Positions 43,903-55,652 of a DNA stretch of 64,000 nucleotides are shown piece by piece. The translations under genes were made by a program, and so were the position numbers. The stretch's first letter is position 1. The number at the start of each line of letters is the position of its first letter. The stretch covers positions 46,765,129-46,829,128 of the forward strand of contig CM051455.1 in the NCBI GenBank assembly GCA_028274465.1. Direction: 5' to 3'. A model generated the notes under the pieces. It ran no database searches, was not told the DNA's origin, and saw only the letters and a list, made by a program, of their open reading frames with translations. This DNA comes from Plantago ovata. Taxonomy: Eukaryota > Streptophyta > Magnoliopsida > Lamiales > Plantaginaceae.

Positions 43903-46900
43903 TTAACTTTTTCTGCAGTCATCAATCTCACACCAATCTATCACAATGCGCATAACACAATCATCACTCAATATCGTTTTCGGACCTTCACCAATAGCAA
44001 TCTCCTTGGCACATACCACCCTCTGAACAGACGACACTCCAAGTGATATGTCTACATTCACGATAAGAGAGGAATACGATGGCACCACAATCAAAGACCT
44101 CGAAAGTGGCATCGCCTCACCACTACTAAGTTGTACTGCATCCTCTTCATTATTCCTCTTGAACAATGCAATCCGATAGTGTTCTTTGTGATAGCACGTT
44201 GGGTAGTCAAACATGCCATACTCAGTAATAAGGCTCCCATAAACCACCACCTTCCTCCTCTCATGAATATTAGATGATTCATCCTGATCCTTCTTCAAGT
44301 TTACAAATACCATAATATTAGCCTGAACTGCTCTTGAGAAAACAGAATAATGTATGGATGCAAATCCATTGGGACCTTGGATTACAGAACACAACTGCCT
44401 CTCAACCATATAATCATTTAAATCATAAGTCCACTCGATATTACCTTTGACGGCTAAACGCCCATTCACATCCTTCATGTCAAAATTCATTTTAAAAGGA
44501 GTATCTTCTTCATAATACCTACACCCAGGATCTAGTATTGGTATAGAATTCGCATTCTCTGATAATCTTAAGGGATTATTCTCATCCCTCTCCATCAGAT
44601 AACAAGTTCTACGACAACCTACAAAAACCTCAATGCAACCATAGATTTGCAATGTCGCTGCCTCTGACTCCAACTGTTTTCTAAAAATAGATATAGAGAA
44701 GATCTCCAGAGCATTAGATGGCCACACCTCCTCCTTATGAGATATTAAACGCCTAGAAAATAAAACAAAGCACAAATTATCAATATTAATTCCAGTACGT
44801 TAAATAAATAACACACCTCTCGGACATAAATATGTAGTAATTAGCATAATACAACTATCACAAAGCAGCTCACATTCGTATGTGGACCGGGTCTATGAGT
44901 TTTTCATAGACCCACATCACTTAATTGAATGGGTGGATCATTTTCCTTCTCGGACTCGAGAATTAGATTTTGCATAGCCCTAATCTATTCATACAGCATT
45001 CAAACCAAAGTCATTACGAAGGATTTGAGGCTCTCTACTAGTAGTTCATAAGGAAGGCAAGATCATCTATCATCTCAAAAAAAAGTACCAGAAGACATAA
45101 TTTTTGAAAACAAACACCGCAATTAGAAATCCCGGTTCTTGGTAACCATTAACCACCACCTGATTTATAGCCTATTATAAATAATACACAAACATGAAAT
45201 CAGAATCTATCATCTCAGGCCAATTCCTGGTAAAAAGGGTCAATTTCCACCTTAGAAGATGATCAAATTGGGGCAAACCAAAACTCAGCAAAAGTTGCAA
45301 AGTAGCTGCTACTCGGTGACACCATTTGACTCGTGAAACCAATTATATATGCACTCTAGATTTTGTTAGATGTTGCATAAAGAATAATTTGGAAAACAAG
45401 TTCAATACATAGATATACAAGCTACAGATCGAGCATCTACAAGTTTTCAATGATAAATAGATAGATATACAAGAGCATGTACCAATCGCGTCGTTCTCTA
45501 GGGACGGAAGGCAACTTATCTTCAGGCTCATCAGGCTCTTCATCAGAAGACTTGAAAAGAATAGAGAAAAATATATTTCAGTTGCAAGGAGATACCAGAG
45601 AATAATAGTGGATAAGAAATACAAGCTGACAGGAAAAAACACTAAAGAGGGAAGGACAAGACAGAACAGAACAAACCTCCTCCTCATCATCATCATAATC
45701 ATCCCTAATAAAAAAAAAATCATAGTACTCATCATCAGTATCCATCCAATCTCCATCATCATCAACATCACCATCATCATCATCATCATCAGTATCCATC
45801 CCATCTACCTCTTCAGACCTTAGGGGTTTATCAGGTAACAGTGATGGCAAAGGTCTAGGACAAGGCTACAGAAAGGGGAAAAAAAATAAATAAATAAAAA
45901 GAAAAAAAAAAAAAGTTAGATGCAGAGTCAACATGTGGAAAATGAACAGACTTAAAGACAAGAAAAGCCACAAACAAAAACATGAATGTAGCTTATACCT
46001 TTTCATGACGAAAACGACCATCTTGTTTACGTGGACCCAACGGTTCAGGTGAGAACCATGCCACCGTTACCCTCATCCTGAAATTACCCAAGAAAGCATT
46101 CTCTGAAAACATCCGCGCACTGTTTGCAGTCAAGCGAACGGTGTCGTTAATAATCTTTTGTCCCGTTTCATATTCTGACAAGTCTAAGTCGAGAACCAGA
46201 GACGAATATGCAGGCACACCCACCCAACATCTGGATATATGCATGTAATTCCTGACGGGTTCAAACTGCGGTGCTTGCTTCTCAAAAAGAATACACTCTT
46301 GAGCATCATAATTTCCGAATGTGTTTTCATATCGGGCCGTAATTCTTCCAGTGAGATTCACTTCATGACGCTGTTCCTTATTGTTAAGCTTAAGATTGAT
46401 GCGGCCAAACACGCCAAACGGAATGGCAATGTAGTGTAGAGTGATGCGGACTTTGTCACAGCTGGGAATGACAAAGGATTTTACTTGTTCATAACCATCA
46501 TTATTATGATCATCGTCGCTGTCGTCCAAAGAGAAGCAATTAATTGCAAGTGCCGTATTGTGGGTGCCATCGAAAAGCTCAGCATATATTAGACTCCCAG
46601 ACATTGGAATGTAAGCATTTGAAGACACACATGAATAATCAGGACCGGTGAGTGTTAAATTACCACCACTCGTCCCAAGAATTTCAGCACCATCCTTACG
46701 ACGACGATAAAGATAATGTCTGATTATGTTTCCAGTGTCTAAATCGTGAAACTCGGCATATATACTGCCCAATACAGAAATCCCGTGATTGTTGTTGTTG
46801 TTGTTGTTGGGTTTGAGATCGACAGAGAGAATATGCACTAGAGGTCCAGGCGTAATATGTGATTTACCTTTCTCAAGTATCAATGTGTTAGACTCGTGGA

Positions 46901-47021
46901 GCGAGCTAAGTTCTTTATCAACTAAAGTTTCATCCGATATCCACGATCTAATATTCTTAATCTTTGATATTGAAATACTAGGATACTTGTCGTGATAATT
47001 CTGGTCCAAATCCTCCACCAT
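43903..47021 (-). CDS. Double DUF6598-domain protein with acidic linker
   Basis: Four coding exons on the minus strand with exact phase agreement: 47021-45999, 45865-45677, 45550-45483 and 44752-43903. They give about 709 residues. Exon 1 holds a DUF6598-like domain: LVHILSVDLKP, a Tyr/Arg-rich YLYRRRKDGAEI segment, LTLTGPDYSCVSSNAYIPM and C-terminal FRMRVTVAWF. Exons 2-3 encode a very acidic linker (EEVDGMDTDDDDDDGD). Exon 4 holds a second, diverged DUF6598-like domain (ALEIFSISIFRK, LQIYGCIEVFVG, PFKMNFDMKDVNG, CVMRIVIDWCE). No signal peptide, membrane segment or catalytic motif is seen. The start chosen is MVEDLDQ at 47021; an upstream in-frame Met at 47075 would add 18 residues, but a tag acceptor just before 47031 argues for the shorter form. 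The family's function is unknown. Confidence 0.8.
44889..44913. repeat. Small perfect hairpin in the last intron
   Basis: gggtctatga and tcataguccc-type arms (10 bp each; DNA gggtctatga/tcatagaccc) with a gtttt loop, inside the intron between coding exons 3 and 4. Confidence 0.8.
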
Positions 47022-47123
47022 ATTGATATCACTAGCATGAATAGAAGAAAAAAAATCAATCAAAATCAGTACCAAACTACTTTTTTCAATTATGATAATC
47101 CCAAATCATACATACGTACTTGT

Positions 47124-47124
47124 A

Positions 47125-47166
<42 letters not shown>

Positions 47167-47167
47167 T
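47124..47167. repeat. (ATT)n microsatellite
   Basis: About 14 ATT units just upstream of the DUF6598 coding exon, within the presumed leader intron. Confidence 0.95.
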
Positions 47168-47270
47168 AAAGAAAAAGGAATAAAAAAAGAAGGGAGAAGC
47201 TAGCTTTTGGATAGATACTGCAAATGCTTTTAGGAGGTACTTTTGGCCTAGTTTTCCTATCAGTTGAAAA

Positions 47271-47278
<8 letters not shown>

Positions 47279-47350
<72 letters not shown>
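47279..47350. repeat. (AT)n microsatellite
   Basis: About 36 AT units; it also generates a false Tyr-Ile repeat ORF. Confidence 0.97.
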
Positions 47351-47352
<2 letters not shown>

Positions 47353-47821
47353 CTCAAAAGTGATGGGTGTTTGATATTAGAAGCTATAGTTTGGTAAATT
47401 CAATTAAAAAGCACTTATTTTTAGTTTAAAAAGAATTAGAAACTGCTAAAAGCAGGTAGATAATAAACTAATGTTACTACTCCAAAATCACAAAAGTGAT
47501 TTTCTAAGCATTTGCAAACACTCACTTAAAGTTACAACATCAGTAGTTCAGTACCCAACCCCAGGTATATATAATTCAAGGTATAATTAATTAATTAATT
47601 AATTAATTCAGTTGATATCAACTCTCTCTTGATGTAAATCAAAATCAGATTATTAGTAAAAAAAAAAAATAATTACCAATTACCACCGAAACCCACAAAT
47701 AAACTTAAAACTAAACATGATAAATCAAAACTTAAATCAACATACATAGAGTACATACATACATGATAATCAAGTTTTTGAACATACATGAGAAAGAGCG
47801 ATATATTTATTTATTTATTAC

Positions 47822-48260
47822 CTCTAGCTTCAACCTTGATGATAATCGATATTTCAACCAGGAACTTCCTGAACCAACAACCAAATAGAAGAATAAGAAA
47901 TTGGTAAAACTGAAAAAGGTCGACAAGAAGAAGTAGATTAGCAGCAAGATTATTAATAACTAATAAACTAACGTCAGTATCATACCGTACCGGATTCTTG
48001 GGGTGATGGAGGACGGCAAGTCGCCTGTCTTGGAAACCCCCTTCTTCTCTCGTTGACAGACAGGTGGTGGTGAGAAATTAAGGATGTCGAAATAGGACGA
48101 GGTGTGTATGTCGAAATTAAGGATGTCGAAATAAGAAGAATAAAGAGAGATAAGTAAAGGTGTGGAGGAGGAGAGAAAAGATGCGGGTGAAGGAGTAGGC
48201 GGAAGAGGTGGTGGTCTGGTGAGGCCTGGCGGCTTGCACAGAAAGGAGAAGAGAGAGATT
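47822..48260 (-). other. 5' leader exons of the DUF6598 gene
   Basis: A pyrimidine-rich leader runs on the minus strand from about 48260 to a donor at 47991 (aatccg/gtacgg). A 47-nt exon follows at 47868-47822 (acceptor gttcag, donor gctagag/gtaata), and then the coding exon with a possible acceptor just before 47030. These signals form a normal plant 5' UTR with introns. The leader holds a short duplication of gtcgaaattaaggatgtcgaaata (about 48086-48140). Confidence 0.5.
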
Positions 48261-48329
48261 TGATTGGGGAAGGAGATAGAGTTGTGATGGAGTATACGGT
48301 ATTGTAGATCAGGGTTTCATTAATGGACC

Positions 48330-48342
48330 AAGATTATATGAG
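48330..48342 (-). promoter_or_regulatory. Possible TATA element of the DUF6598 gene
   Basis: The minus strand reads catataat about 30-40 nt upstream of the presumed transcript start; weak evidence only. Confidence 0.3.
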
Positions 48343-48485
48343 TGTGAATTTGGGCCAGGGGCCTGTCAACGGGCACTAACCACCCAGCCCCATAACTAAA
48401 CCAACTAAATCCCTCTTCTCTTCGTTTGAAAATTGATTATTTTAAATTCAGTTTAAATCAGTTCAGATTTGTTTAATAATATCTT

Positions 48486-48615
48486 ACTAGAAACCGCATC
48501 ACACGCTACGCGTGTGAAGCGTAATTTTTTAGAACATTATTGTTTTATTAAATAATGTATTGCAATGAATAGAGTAAATATATAATTTTCACATAATGAC
48601 TTCAAACGTAATAAA
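48486..48615 (-). mobile_element. Helitron 3' end, minus strand
   Basis: The minus strand ends GCGGTTTCTAG, preceded by a perfect hairpin TCACACGC-GTA-GCGTGTGA (48499-48517). This is the canonical Helitron 3' structure: a short hairpin about 10 nt before CTAG. The body would extend to the right, but its 5' end is not identified. Confidence 0.7.
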
Positions 48616-49164
48616 AAAAAATAACTAATTGAGTAACTAAACTTAACACTAATGTTGTCCTATATATAAATGTATATAGTTTTTGTAGTTATGCAATTAA
48701 TCGTTTTGAATTGAAATATTTTAGAAGTCAACTAAATCAAGTGTTACATTTATTATTGGACGGAGAAGTGTATATTTTTTTCATAAAAACATACCATGGT
48801 TATTTTTAAATTAGTATAGTACAACCATACAACTTTATGTTAAAAAAATAAGATTTAAGAAGAGAATAAATAAAAAATAAAAAAACTACGTCAATAAGAT
48901 TCGAACCCAACACCTTCAACAACTTTATGGTTCCGGTTCCGGTTCGGATTCTTCATCTCATGGTCCGGTTGCGGGTTTAGGCCCAATAGTAAACTTATGG
49001 CCTGGGCTTTGGGTGGTCTGAACCCATTGACAAGCCTGGGCCAGGCTATGATGAGTGTGAATTCTGGCCAAATGTAATCTACTTATTTATCTGATTTGGG
49101 TTGGTATGAACATTAAATTAAATACATTGTCTGGACTAATTAATATATATAATTAATTAATTAA

Positions 49165-49225
49165 TAATAACGCTCTAACACGCTTTCGCTTTCACGCTCG
49201 CGCTTTCGTTTCCGCTCTCGCACTA
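49165..49225. repeat. Degenerate cgctttcgc short-repeat tract
   Basis: The words cgcttt, cgctc and cgtttc repeat for about 55 bp on one strand. A simple-repeat tract; no function assigned. Confidence 0.6.
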
Positions 49226-49458
49226 TGTGATCTAGTGTGACTGTAAGGAAATATTAGGTGTAGCGTTTGGTTTTAAAGCAGCTCTAACCGTGACCCAAAT
49301 AGGTTGGGCACAATTTGGTTTGCCAAATTAAATTGTGGGTTCTGACCCCCAACGGCCCAACCCATATCCGTGGTCCATTTTTATTTTTTTATATTTTTTA
49401 TTTATTAAATTTTAATTATATTTAATAATTATGAAGAAATAAAGTTTAATTATATTAT

Positions 49459-49585
49459 TACTAAAAACTATGTCACACGCGTAGTAATCTTGTTGAACAA
49501 TGTTGTTTTATTAAATAATGTATTGAAATGCATAGAGTAAATGTATAATTTTCACATAATGACTTCAGACGCAACCAAAAAATAA
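49459..49585 (-). mobile_element. Older Helitron 3' end of the same family
   Basis: About 125 bp homologous to 48486-48615 (shared gttttattaaataatgtattg and ataattttcacataatgacttca) but with the CTAG and hairpin eroded. Two family ends within 1 kb suggest nested or tandem Helitron insertions. Confidence 0.6.
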
Positions 49586-49597
49586 TATATTGAAAGT

Positions 49598-49800
49598 AAA
49601 GGTTGTAGCTACACTAAACCTATAGAAACTACTTCCTACCCCTAAACAATCTGAGTCGGAAGGAAGCCCTCAAGCTATGGATCAGAGTTATTCCAGCTAA
49701 ATGATGGGGAAGGGGGAGAAGGAATGAAATGAGTGACTGATGAGCCCCGAGGCTTTGGCTTGCCCCATCAATCATCATATCTTTATGACTTGCCCGCTTG
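49598..49800. other. Second copy of the organelle-like segment
   Basis: Matches 43201-43393 at roughly 85-90% by eye (same order: aaaggttgtagct, cctatagaaactacttcct, gagtcggaag, aaatgatgggga, ggctttggcttgccc). Confidence 0.7.
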
Positions 49801-50214
49801 TTATACTAAACGAACGACAAGACCACCTAACCTAAGGTCACTTCGACGATTCAGTTCAATCTAATCTTTGTAGTTTTATAATTACGCAATTTGCATAGCA
49901 GTCCCAGTTTGGATAAATGTTTGCATGAGAAAGCATATATTTCCGTGCATGTATATCTGTCCAATAGCTACTCTGGACGTGTGCAGTAGTAGCTGGAGAA
50001 TAGGCTGCATTTGGAAGACAAGAATAGTGGGTTGGCTAGAGGTATTACGTGGTTGTCGGTTATTGGTCTTTTTTTTTTTTTTAATATGGTTTGACTGGTT
50101 ATTGACCTTTTGATTTGCCTAGAAGGGACATGTAAGTTGATTGGATGATATTGGGCTGCTATTTTTTGACAATGAATTGGCCCATTGGCTCTCAATAGGC
50201 TATCGATCCGTCTA

Positions 50215-51140
50215 TTTTTTGGTTACGTGGACCGCTTACATTATAGCATCGGTTCCGATGCTATAATACTAAATCGGTCCATTGCCCAAGTTGGTTAGTA
50301 GCCCGTTTACATGGACCACTTATGTTAGAGATCGGCCCATTGACCGATGCTATAATACTAAAATTAGTCTATCGCCCAAGTAGCCCGTTACGTGGACTGC
50401 TTACGTTAGAGATCGGTCCATCGCCCAAGTTGGTTAGTAGCCCGTTAACTTGGACCACTTACATTAGAGATCTGTCCATTGACCGATGCTATGATACTAC
50501 ATCGGTCCATCGCCCAAGTTGTTAATAGCCCGTTTACGTGGACCGCTTAGGTTATAGCATCGGGCCATTGACCGATGATCAATCGAGAAATGGGGGATGC
50601 CCGTGGATTAACCACGGTGGCCACAAGTTGACCGATAACCAATCGACCGATGGCCATAAGTTGACCGATGGTCAATCAACCGATGCCAACCACAACTTGA
50701 CCGTGGATTGAATGTTGATATGGTCCATCGTCCGAGTTATCTATATAACATTGACCGATGGCCACAAGTTGACCGATGGCCACAAGTTGACCGATAACCA
50801 ATCGACCGATGGCCATAATTTGACCAATGGCCACCACAACTTGACCGTGGATTGAATGTTGATATGGTCCATCGTCCGAGTTATCTATATAAAATTGAGA
50901 TGGCCACAAGTTGACCGATAACCAATTGACCGATGGCCACCACAACTTGACCAGATGGTAATAATATGGATCGATGCCCGTGGATTAACCACTATGGTCA
51001 AATTGACCGTGGATTGAACATTGATATACAATTGACCGATGGCTACAAATCGACCGTGGATGGAATGTGGATATGGTCCATCGTCCGAATTATCTATATA
51101 AAATTGATCGATGGCCACAAGTTGACCGATGGTCAATCTA
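50215..51140. repeat. Degenerate GACCGATGG/CGGTCCATCG array
   Basis: More than 15 copies of accgat(g) in both orientations. The left half (to about 50575) repeats a ~85-bp phrase (cggtccat-gcccaagttggttagtagcccgtt-acgtggaccgctta). The right half repeats ttgaccgatggccacaag and a longer phrase (ttgatatggtccatcgtccgagttatctatata) at about 50710, 50860 and 51065. It includes a perfect palindrome at 50240-50267 (13-bp arms). No coding is supported despite repetitive ORFs. Confidence 0.85.
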
Positions 51141-52174
51141 ATAAGTAAATGCTATTAAGTAGTTTTTAGTCTGATAAGTAGTAAATGTTGATAAGTAAAT
51201 GCTAATTAAGTAGTTTTTTTTCACTACTTAATTACTAATTTTTAATTTAAACATTTAATTAGAAATTACAAAAAATAACAATTACTTATAAAATAAAATA
51301 CACTAATAAGAGTATATATATAAATTACAAACAAATTAATAATTCAGTTCAAGTTGAATTTTGATTTTGATGTTTCTATCTAACTTTTTTATCCAAGCAC
51401 CTGTTTGGTTCATAAACTTTGTCGGACAAAGTCCGTATGCCAAATAGTGCTTTTCTCGGATAAGCACTAAAATATCCATATAAAATAAATCCCATTTGGT
51501 CAATGGATACATATAAGATAATTATTCTTGGTCATTTCTCTGAGTCAGATAAGGGCTCCCATTTGGTCAAGGCATGAATCTCCCGAAATAATATATTGAG
51601 GAAAAAGATTGACCCTTTCCCATTGCTAGCCCCACTGTTTGTACGTGAAGTTACTATCGTGTCCCTCTCGGTCCATATAAGTATTTTACAAATTAGGAAA
51701 TAATGCATAACTTCCCCCTCAATTTAGGTAAACAATTCCCAGTACTTCCATCGACACAGCTAGTCGGCGCTTCTACCTCACCATTTCTACTGTTCCGGTA
51801 CGTACCTTTCTGTATATTTCTACTTAAATTTATTAACGTGTCTGATAGATCCATGGACATTGAATGTAGTTTATTTAGAATTTCATTTTTCTTGCTCTCT
51901 ACTGCATGGTGCCCTCCGATGTGTGTAGTTTTGTTGTTATAAATTTCCCCTAAACCCCATATTTGCAGTATAATTCGTGAAATATATTACTAATAGTTCT
52001 TCACAACGTATAATTCTATATAATAGGGGCTTTGTACAGATGAATAATTTGCTCCAAAGGGCTTTTCATTCGATAGTAATTACACTTCGCCGTTTACATA
52101 GCTTACCGTAGTCCGGCTTTCATTCCCGGCCTCCCCCACCCGCAACCGATAACATGTAAAAAAAACCCTAAAAG
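51141..52174. other. AT-rich intergenic stretch up to the Tekay shell
   Basis: Short repeats of gataagtaaatgctaattaagtag near 51140-51220 and a palindrome around actttgtcggacaaagt near 51416-51432. No gene seen. The Tekay LTR starts at 52175 after aaaag. Confidence 0.6.
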
Positions 52175-55100
52175 TGTAACATCCCGTATTTTCTATTCGT
52201 TTTAAATTAATTAATTATCGAGTGATTTAATTATTTGGTAATTTAATTAATTTTTCCCGCGTTATCGAATTTAAATCAGAAAGTTCCCCTGACCTTAATT
52301 CTGACCCGTATGTTCGGACCCTAGCTATGTTTTGGGACCCTATGGTTTTTGTTTGGGACTGATTTGCAATTCAAGATAATTATTGGACTGATCTGTAATT
52401 TCTAAGACCTTAAGGACTTGGCTGCAATTTCGTGTTGACCGATGTTGACTGACCTTGGACTGAATTTACGATTTTGCCCTTGCTATATTCTGGATTTACT
52501 AGATTACCCCTGCTCGATTAGTATTTGGACATTTATACCCCTGTCGTGTATTTGACCGTGTTACCCTTGTGAGATTCTGGAAATGACTATTTTACCCTTT
52601 CATATTTTCTGGACTTGGATGACTGTTTGACCTTGTTGACTGGTTTGACCTTAGACCTGGCTTTTCTGAAAATTACAATTTGACCCCTGCGTTATTGCTT
52701 TCACTTTTAAACCCTAGTTGACTTTGGTAAAATTACAGTAATGCCCCTGTAATTGTAAAATGACGTTTTTACCCCTGAACAGATTCTGGATGGTAAATGA
52801 TTAGTTGGACTGTTGATTGAAGTTGACTTTTGCCCTTCCTATCTTTGGTTGTGAAACTGTGCTAAACTTTTCGTATTTCAAACTAATTGACCTTCAAGTC
52901 CTTTTTCTTTAAACCTTTGTAACTGCTTGGGGGCTACCATAGTTCGTTTAGTGCAAACTAGTTCAACCTTAAGGCACTGAGTTCGAGCCCCACCTTTGAC
53001 GCCTTTTCTTTTAATATTTATTTTCACCGTCTAGACTTCCGTTTCGACTTTTAGTTAGTAACGATAGTCTCTTTGTCTAGGTGATTCGTCCGTTGCTCCG
53101 TGACTTTCTATTCTCTCTGTGGTTCTTGCTCGCCGGCATTTAAGGTGAGTGTTTCTATCTGTTTTCAAAACCAAGGAAGTTATGTGTTACCTGTGTATTG
53201 TATGATTGTGTTTATTGTCTGTTCCTGTCTCTTATGTAACCTATATGCATGTTAATTACATCAGCATAATTGCACGTTCACAATACTATGCATGACACCT
53301 TGGCACCGAGCTTTGATCATTGTACTGTACTATTGCATGTTATTGTTTGCTTGTCTGACTACCTCTTCAACTGACTACTGTTTTCTTAACTACCAATTTT
53401 TACTAACACCCTCTCGGTTTCCGAGCACTGTTTACTGTTAACTGTTGACCGGTCGATTAGGTTGATGAGTAGGTAGGCTTGGGTAGTGTTGACTATCAGG
53501 TTTATTTATGAGTCGCCTAGTCTAATCCCTTAAGACGCGAGGCTGAAGACGCTGAGGTCTATTTGGGTCGTAGGACTTTTCCTGAACGTACGCAGGACAC
53601 TGTACTGGCTAGAATTGATCTTTCTAGACGGGGTGATAAGGGCTATTGGGAGTAGGAGCAATAAGGCGGGTTGCACCAACTGTTATTATACTGTTTCCAA
53701 AAGAACTGACTACTGTTTCTCACTGCTGAACTGTTACTGTACTGCTTTCAAAACAACTGACTGACTGTTTCCGACTCTTGAGCTGATTGATCTACTTGTC
53801 TTCTAAATTGATTGTGTACTGTTCATATGTTATTGTTGCTCAAGTTTACTGCTTGTACTTTGCCTATCTGTCTTTAAACTGAAATCTTTTCTACAAATAT
53901 GCATGAAATTAACCTTGCATGAACACCACTGAGATCCTTTATCTCACCACTCTTTTCAAAATACCTCCTTGTAGGTTCGACTTCCGATGAGCTCTAGTAG
54001 GCGTCTGGCGACTCGAGAGTGTGGGGGTTTATTTGCGTTGGGTTATTTAATTAAAGAAGAAACTTTTTCTTCAGTTGTCTTTTCGATTGAACTTAGTTAA
54101 ATTTTAGCTTCCGCGTTTATTTTCTATTTGAATTGTAAGCTCGTTTGAGAGCCAAAACCTTACTTACCATTATTTTTAAAAGACCGTTCGATTTTCCGAT
54201 TTAAATATTATATTCAAATTTCGGTACCGTTACAGTTGGTATCAGAGCTTGAGTGCAAACTCAAGCTTTCTAGGATAAGATCTTCTGGCCTTTGGGGTGT
54301 GTGTGTGAGGGTCCGAGTCGCTGCATAGATTGAGTGGTCATTGTTCTGTCACTTTTACTGTCTAGTTTTCCGAAATAACTCTGAGCCGCTCTATTGTTGA
54401 GTTTTCGAGACTGCCTTACTGTTGCCCTTTGACAGAGTTACTGACTTGTTGGCTCCGCACTTGTCCTAAAGAATTTGAATGACTTATATGTTTGGTTTAG
54501 ATGGATCTTCGTGCTTTCTCTTTCTGCATGATACTACATTTGACAATGTTCGCTTTAACTGATACAGTCCGACTGATTTTGATGCTTTAGTTAATTGCAC
54601 GATGTTCTGTTGGAAATATGTTACTTCATGATGTTACTAAATGCATACTTTTGTTTTAAACACTTATTTATGCAATAGTTTTACTTATTGTAGTTGATAT
54701 ATGTTCTTGCTTGCATCTGTCATATAGAGGTCTGTTGTTTAACCAAAGTCGACATAAATCACTGACAGGCGGCCGACTGTTTTGTGATTCATGTTAACCG
54801 AGGTCAAATGACTGGTCACTTTATGAGAGAACACTTTGAGGTATTACTTGTTTAATGTCCTTTTTATACTTTTTCTGCATCATTTGAATTTGTTACATTT
54901 GCTTTATCATTTCATTTTCAATTTATGTCTGCCTTGCATGCTAGGTTAGACTCACTCGAGGATTTGCCTAATGACCTTAGCATTAATGCTTATTTTGCAT
55001 TTCTCTTTCTCGTTTACATTAGATTACTTTAAGTTAGTGCCTTAGTTCACGTTATGCCTTTAGTTATTCACTTTTGAGGATGTTAAATAATTACCGATTT

Positions 55101-55652
55101 TAGACTATTTACGCTTAAGTAAGTCGAACTCGCAAAGGCCCCAACGTCAACCGCCACCTCAGGCAACCACATCAATGATGCTAATCGAGAACCGATAGAA
55201 CATGTGATCGCATCTCTATATGCGAAGTAAAGTAGCACGTGTTAATACGCCATCGTTTCGACCACAACAAGAGACTCTGATGTAATCAGTTGCTGAGTAG
55301 TTCAATTCATATGGAGTTTGAAGTTCGAAGATTCACGACTTCTTGTTCTTTTACCCGTTAGAATTTCGTTAATTAAGTTTCGAGGACGAAACTTCTTTTA
55401 AGGGGGGTGGAGTGTAACATCCCGTATTTTCTATTCGTTTTAAATTAATTAATTATCGAGTGATTTAATTATTTGATAATTTAATTAATTTTTCCCGCGT
55501 TATCGAATTTAAATCAGAAAGTTCAACTGATTAGTGAATCGTTTGCAATTTTGACAATGGGCTACTAAAAGCTGAAATTTGAATTTCCTTAGCCCATTCA
55601 GCAAACCCAATTCTTGTGGCCCAAGGCCCATTCATCAAAATCTGACCTAAAA
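52175..55652 (+). mobile_element. Tekay/Del-like LTR shell without coding, copy 2
   Basis: 5' LTR 52175-54234 (about 2060 bp, TGTAACATCCC to CGTTACA), PBS 54237-54250 and an internal region of only about 1.18 kb with no gag or pol. It ends with the ttcgaggacgaa motif and polypurine tract TTTTAAGGGGGGTGGAG typical of Tekay chromoviruses, then the start of a 3' LTR at 55413 truncated near 55652. A coding-free, large-LTR derivative that would need enzymes from a partner. Confidence 0.85.
54237..54250 (+). other. Primer-binding site, initiator tRNA-Met type
   Basis: TGGTATCAGAGCTT, the tRNA-iMet PBS usual for chromoviruses, two bases after the LTR end. The copy-1 equivalent is 27176-27189. Confidence 0.88.

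Noticed and set aside
45343-45804. Met-rich minus-strand ORF beginning MGWILMM
   Set aside because: An out-of-frame reading of the acidic exon and the next introns of the DUF6598 gene; the acidic frame is phase-compatible with both neighbours.
47166-47357. Tyr-Ile repeat ORF
   Set aside because: Translation of the (AT)n microsatellite.
50676-51136. Repetitive peptide ORFs (IYIDNSDDGPY units)
   Set aside because: They arise from the GACCGATGG array; no start context, domain or conservation.
50215-51140. CRISPR-like regular repeats
   Set aside because: Units are degenerate, irregularly spaced and in both orientations, in plant nuclear DNA.
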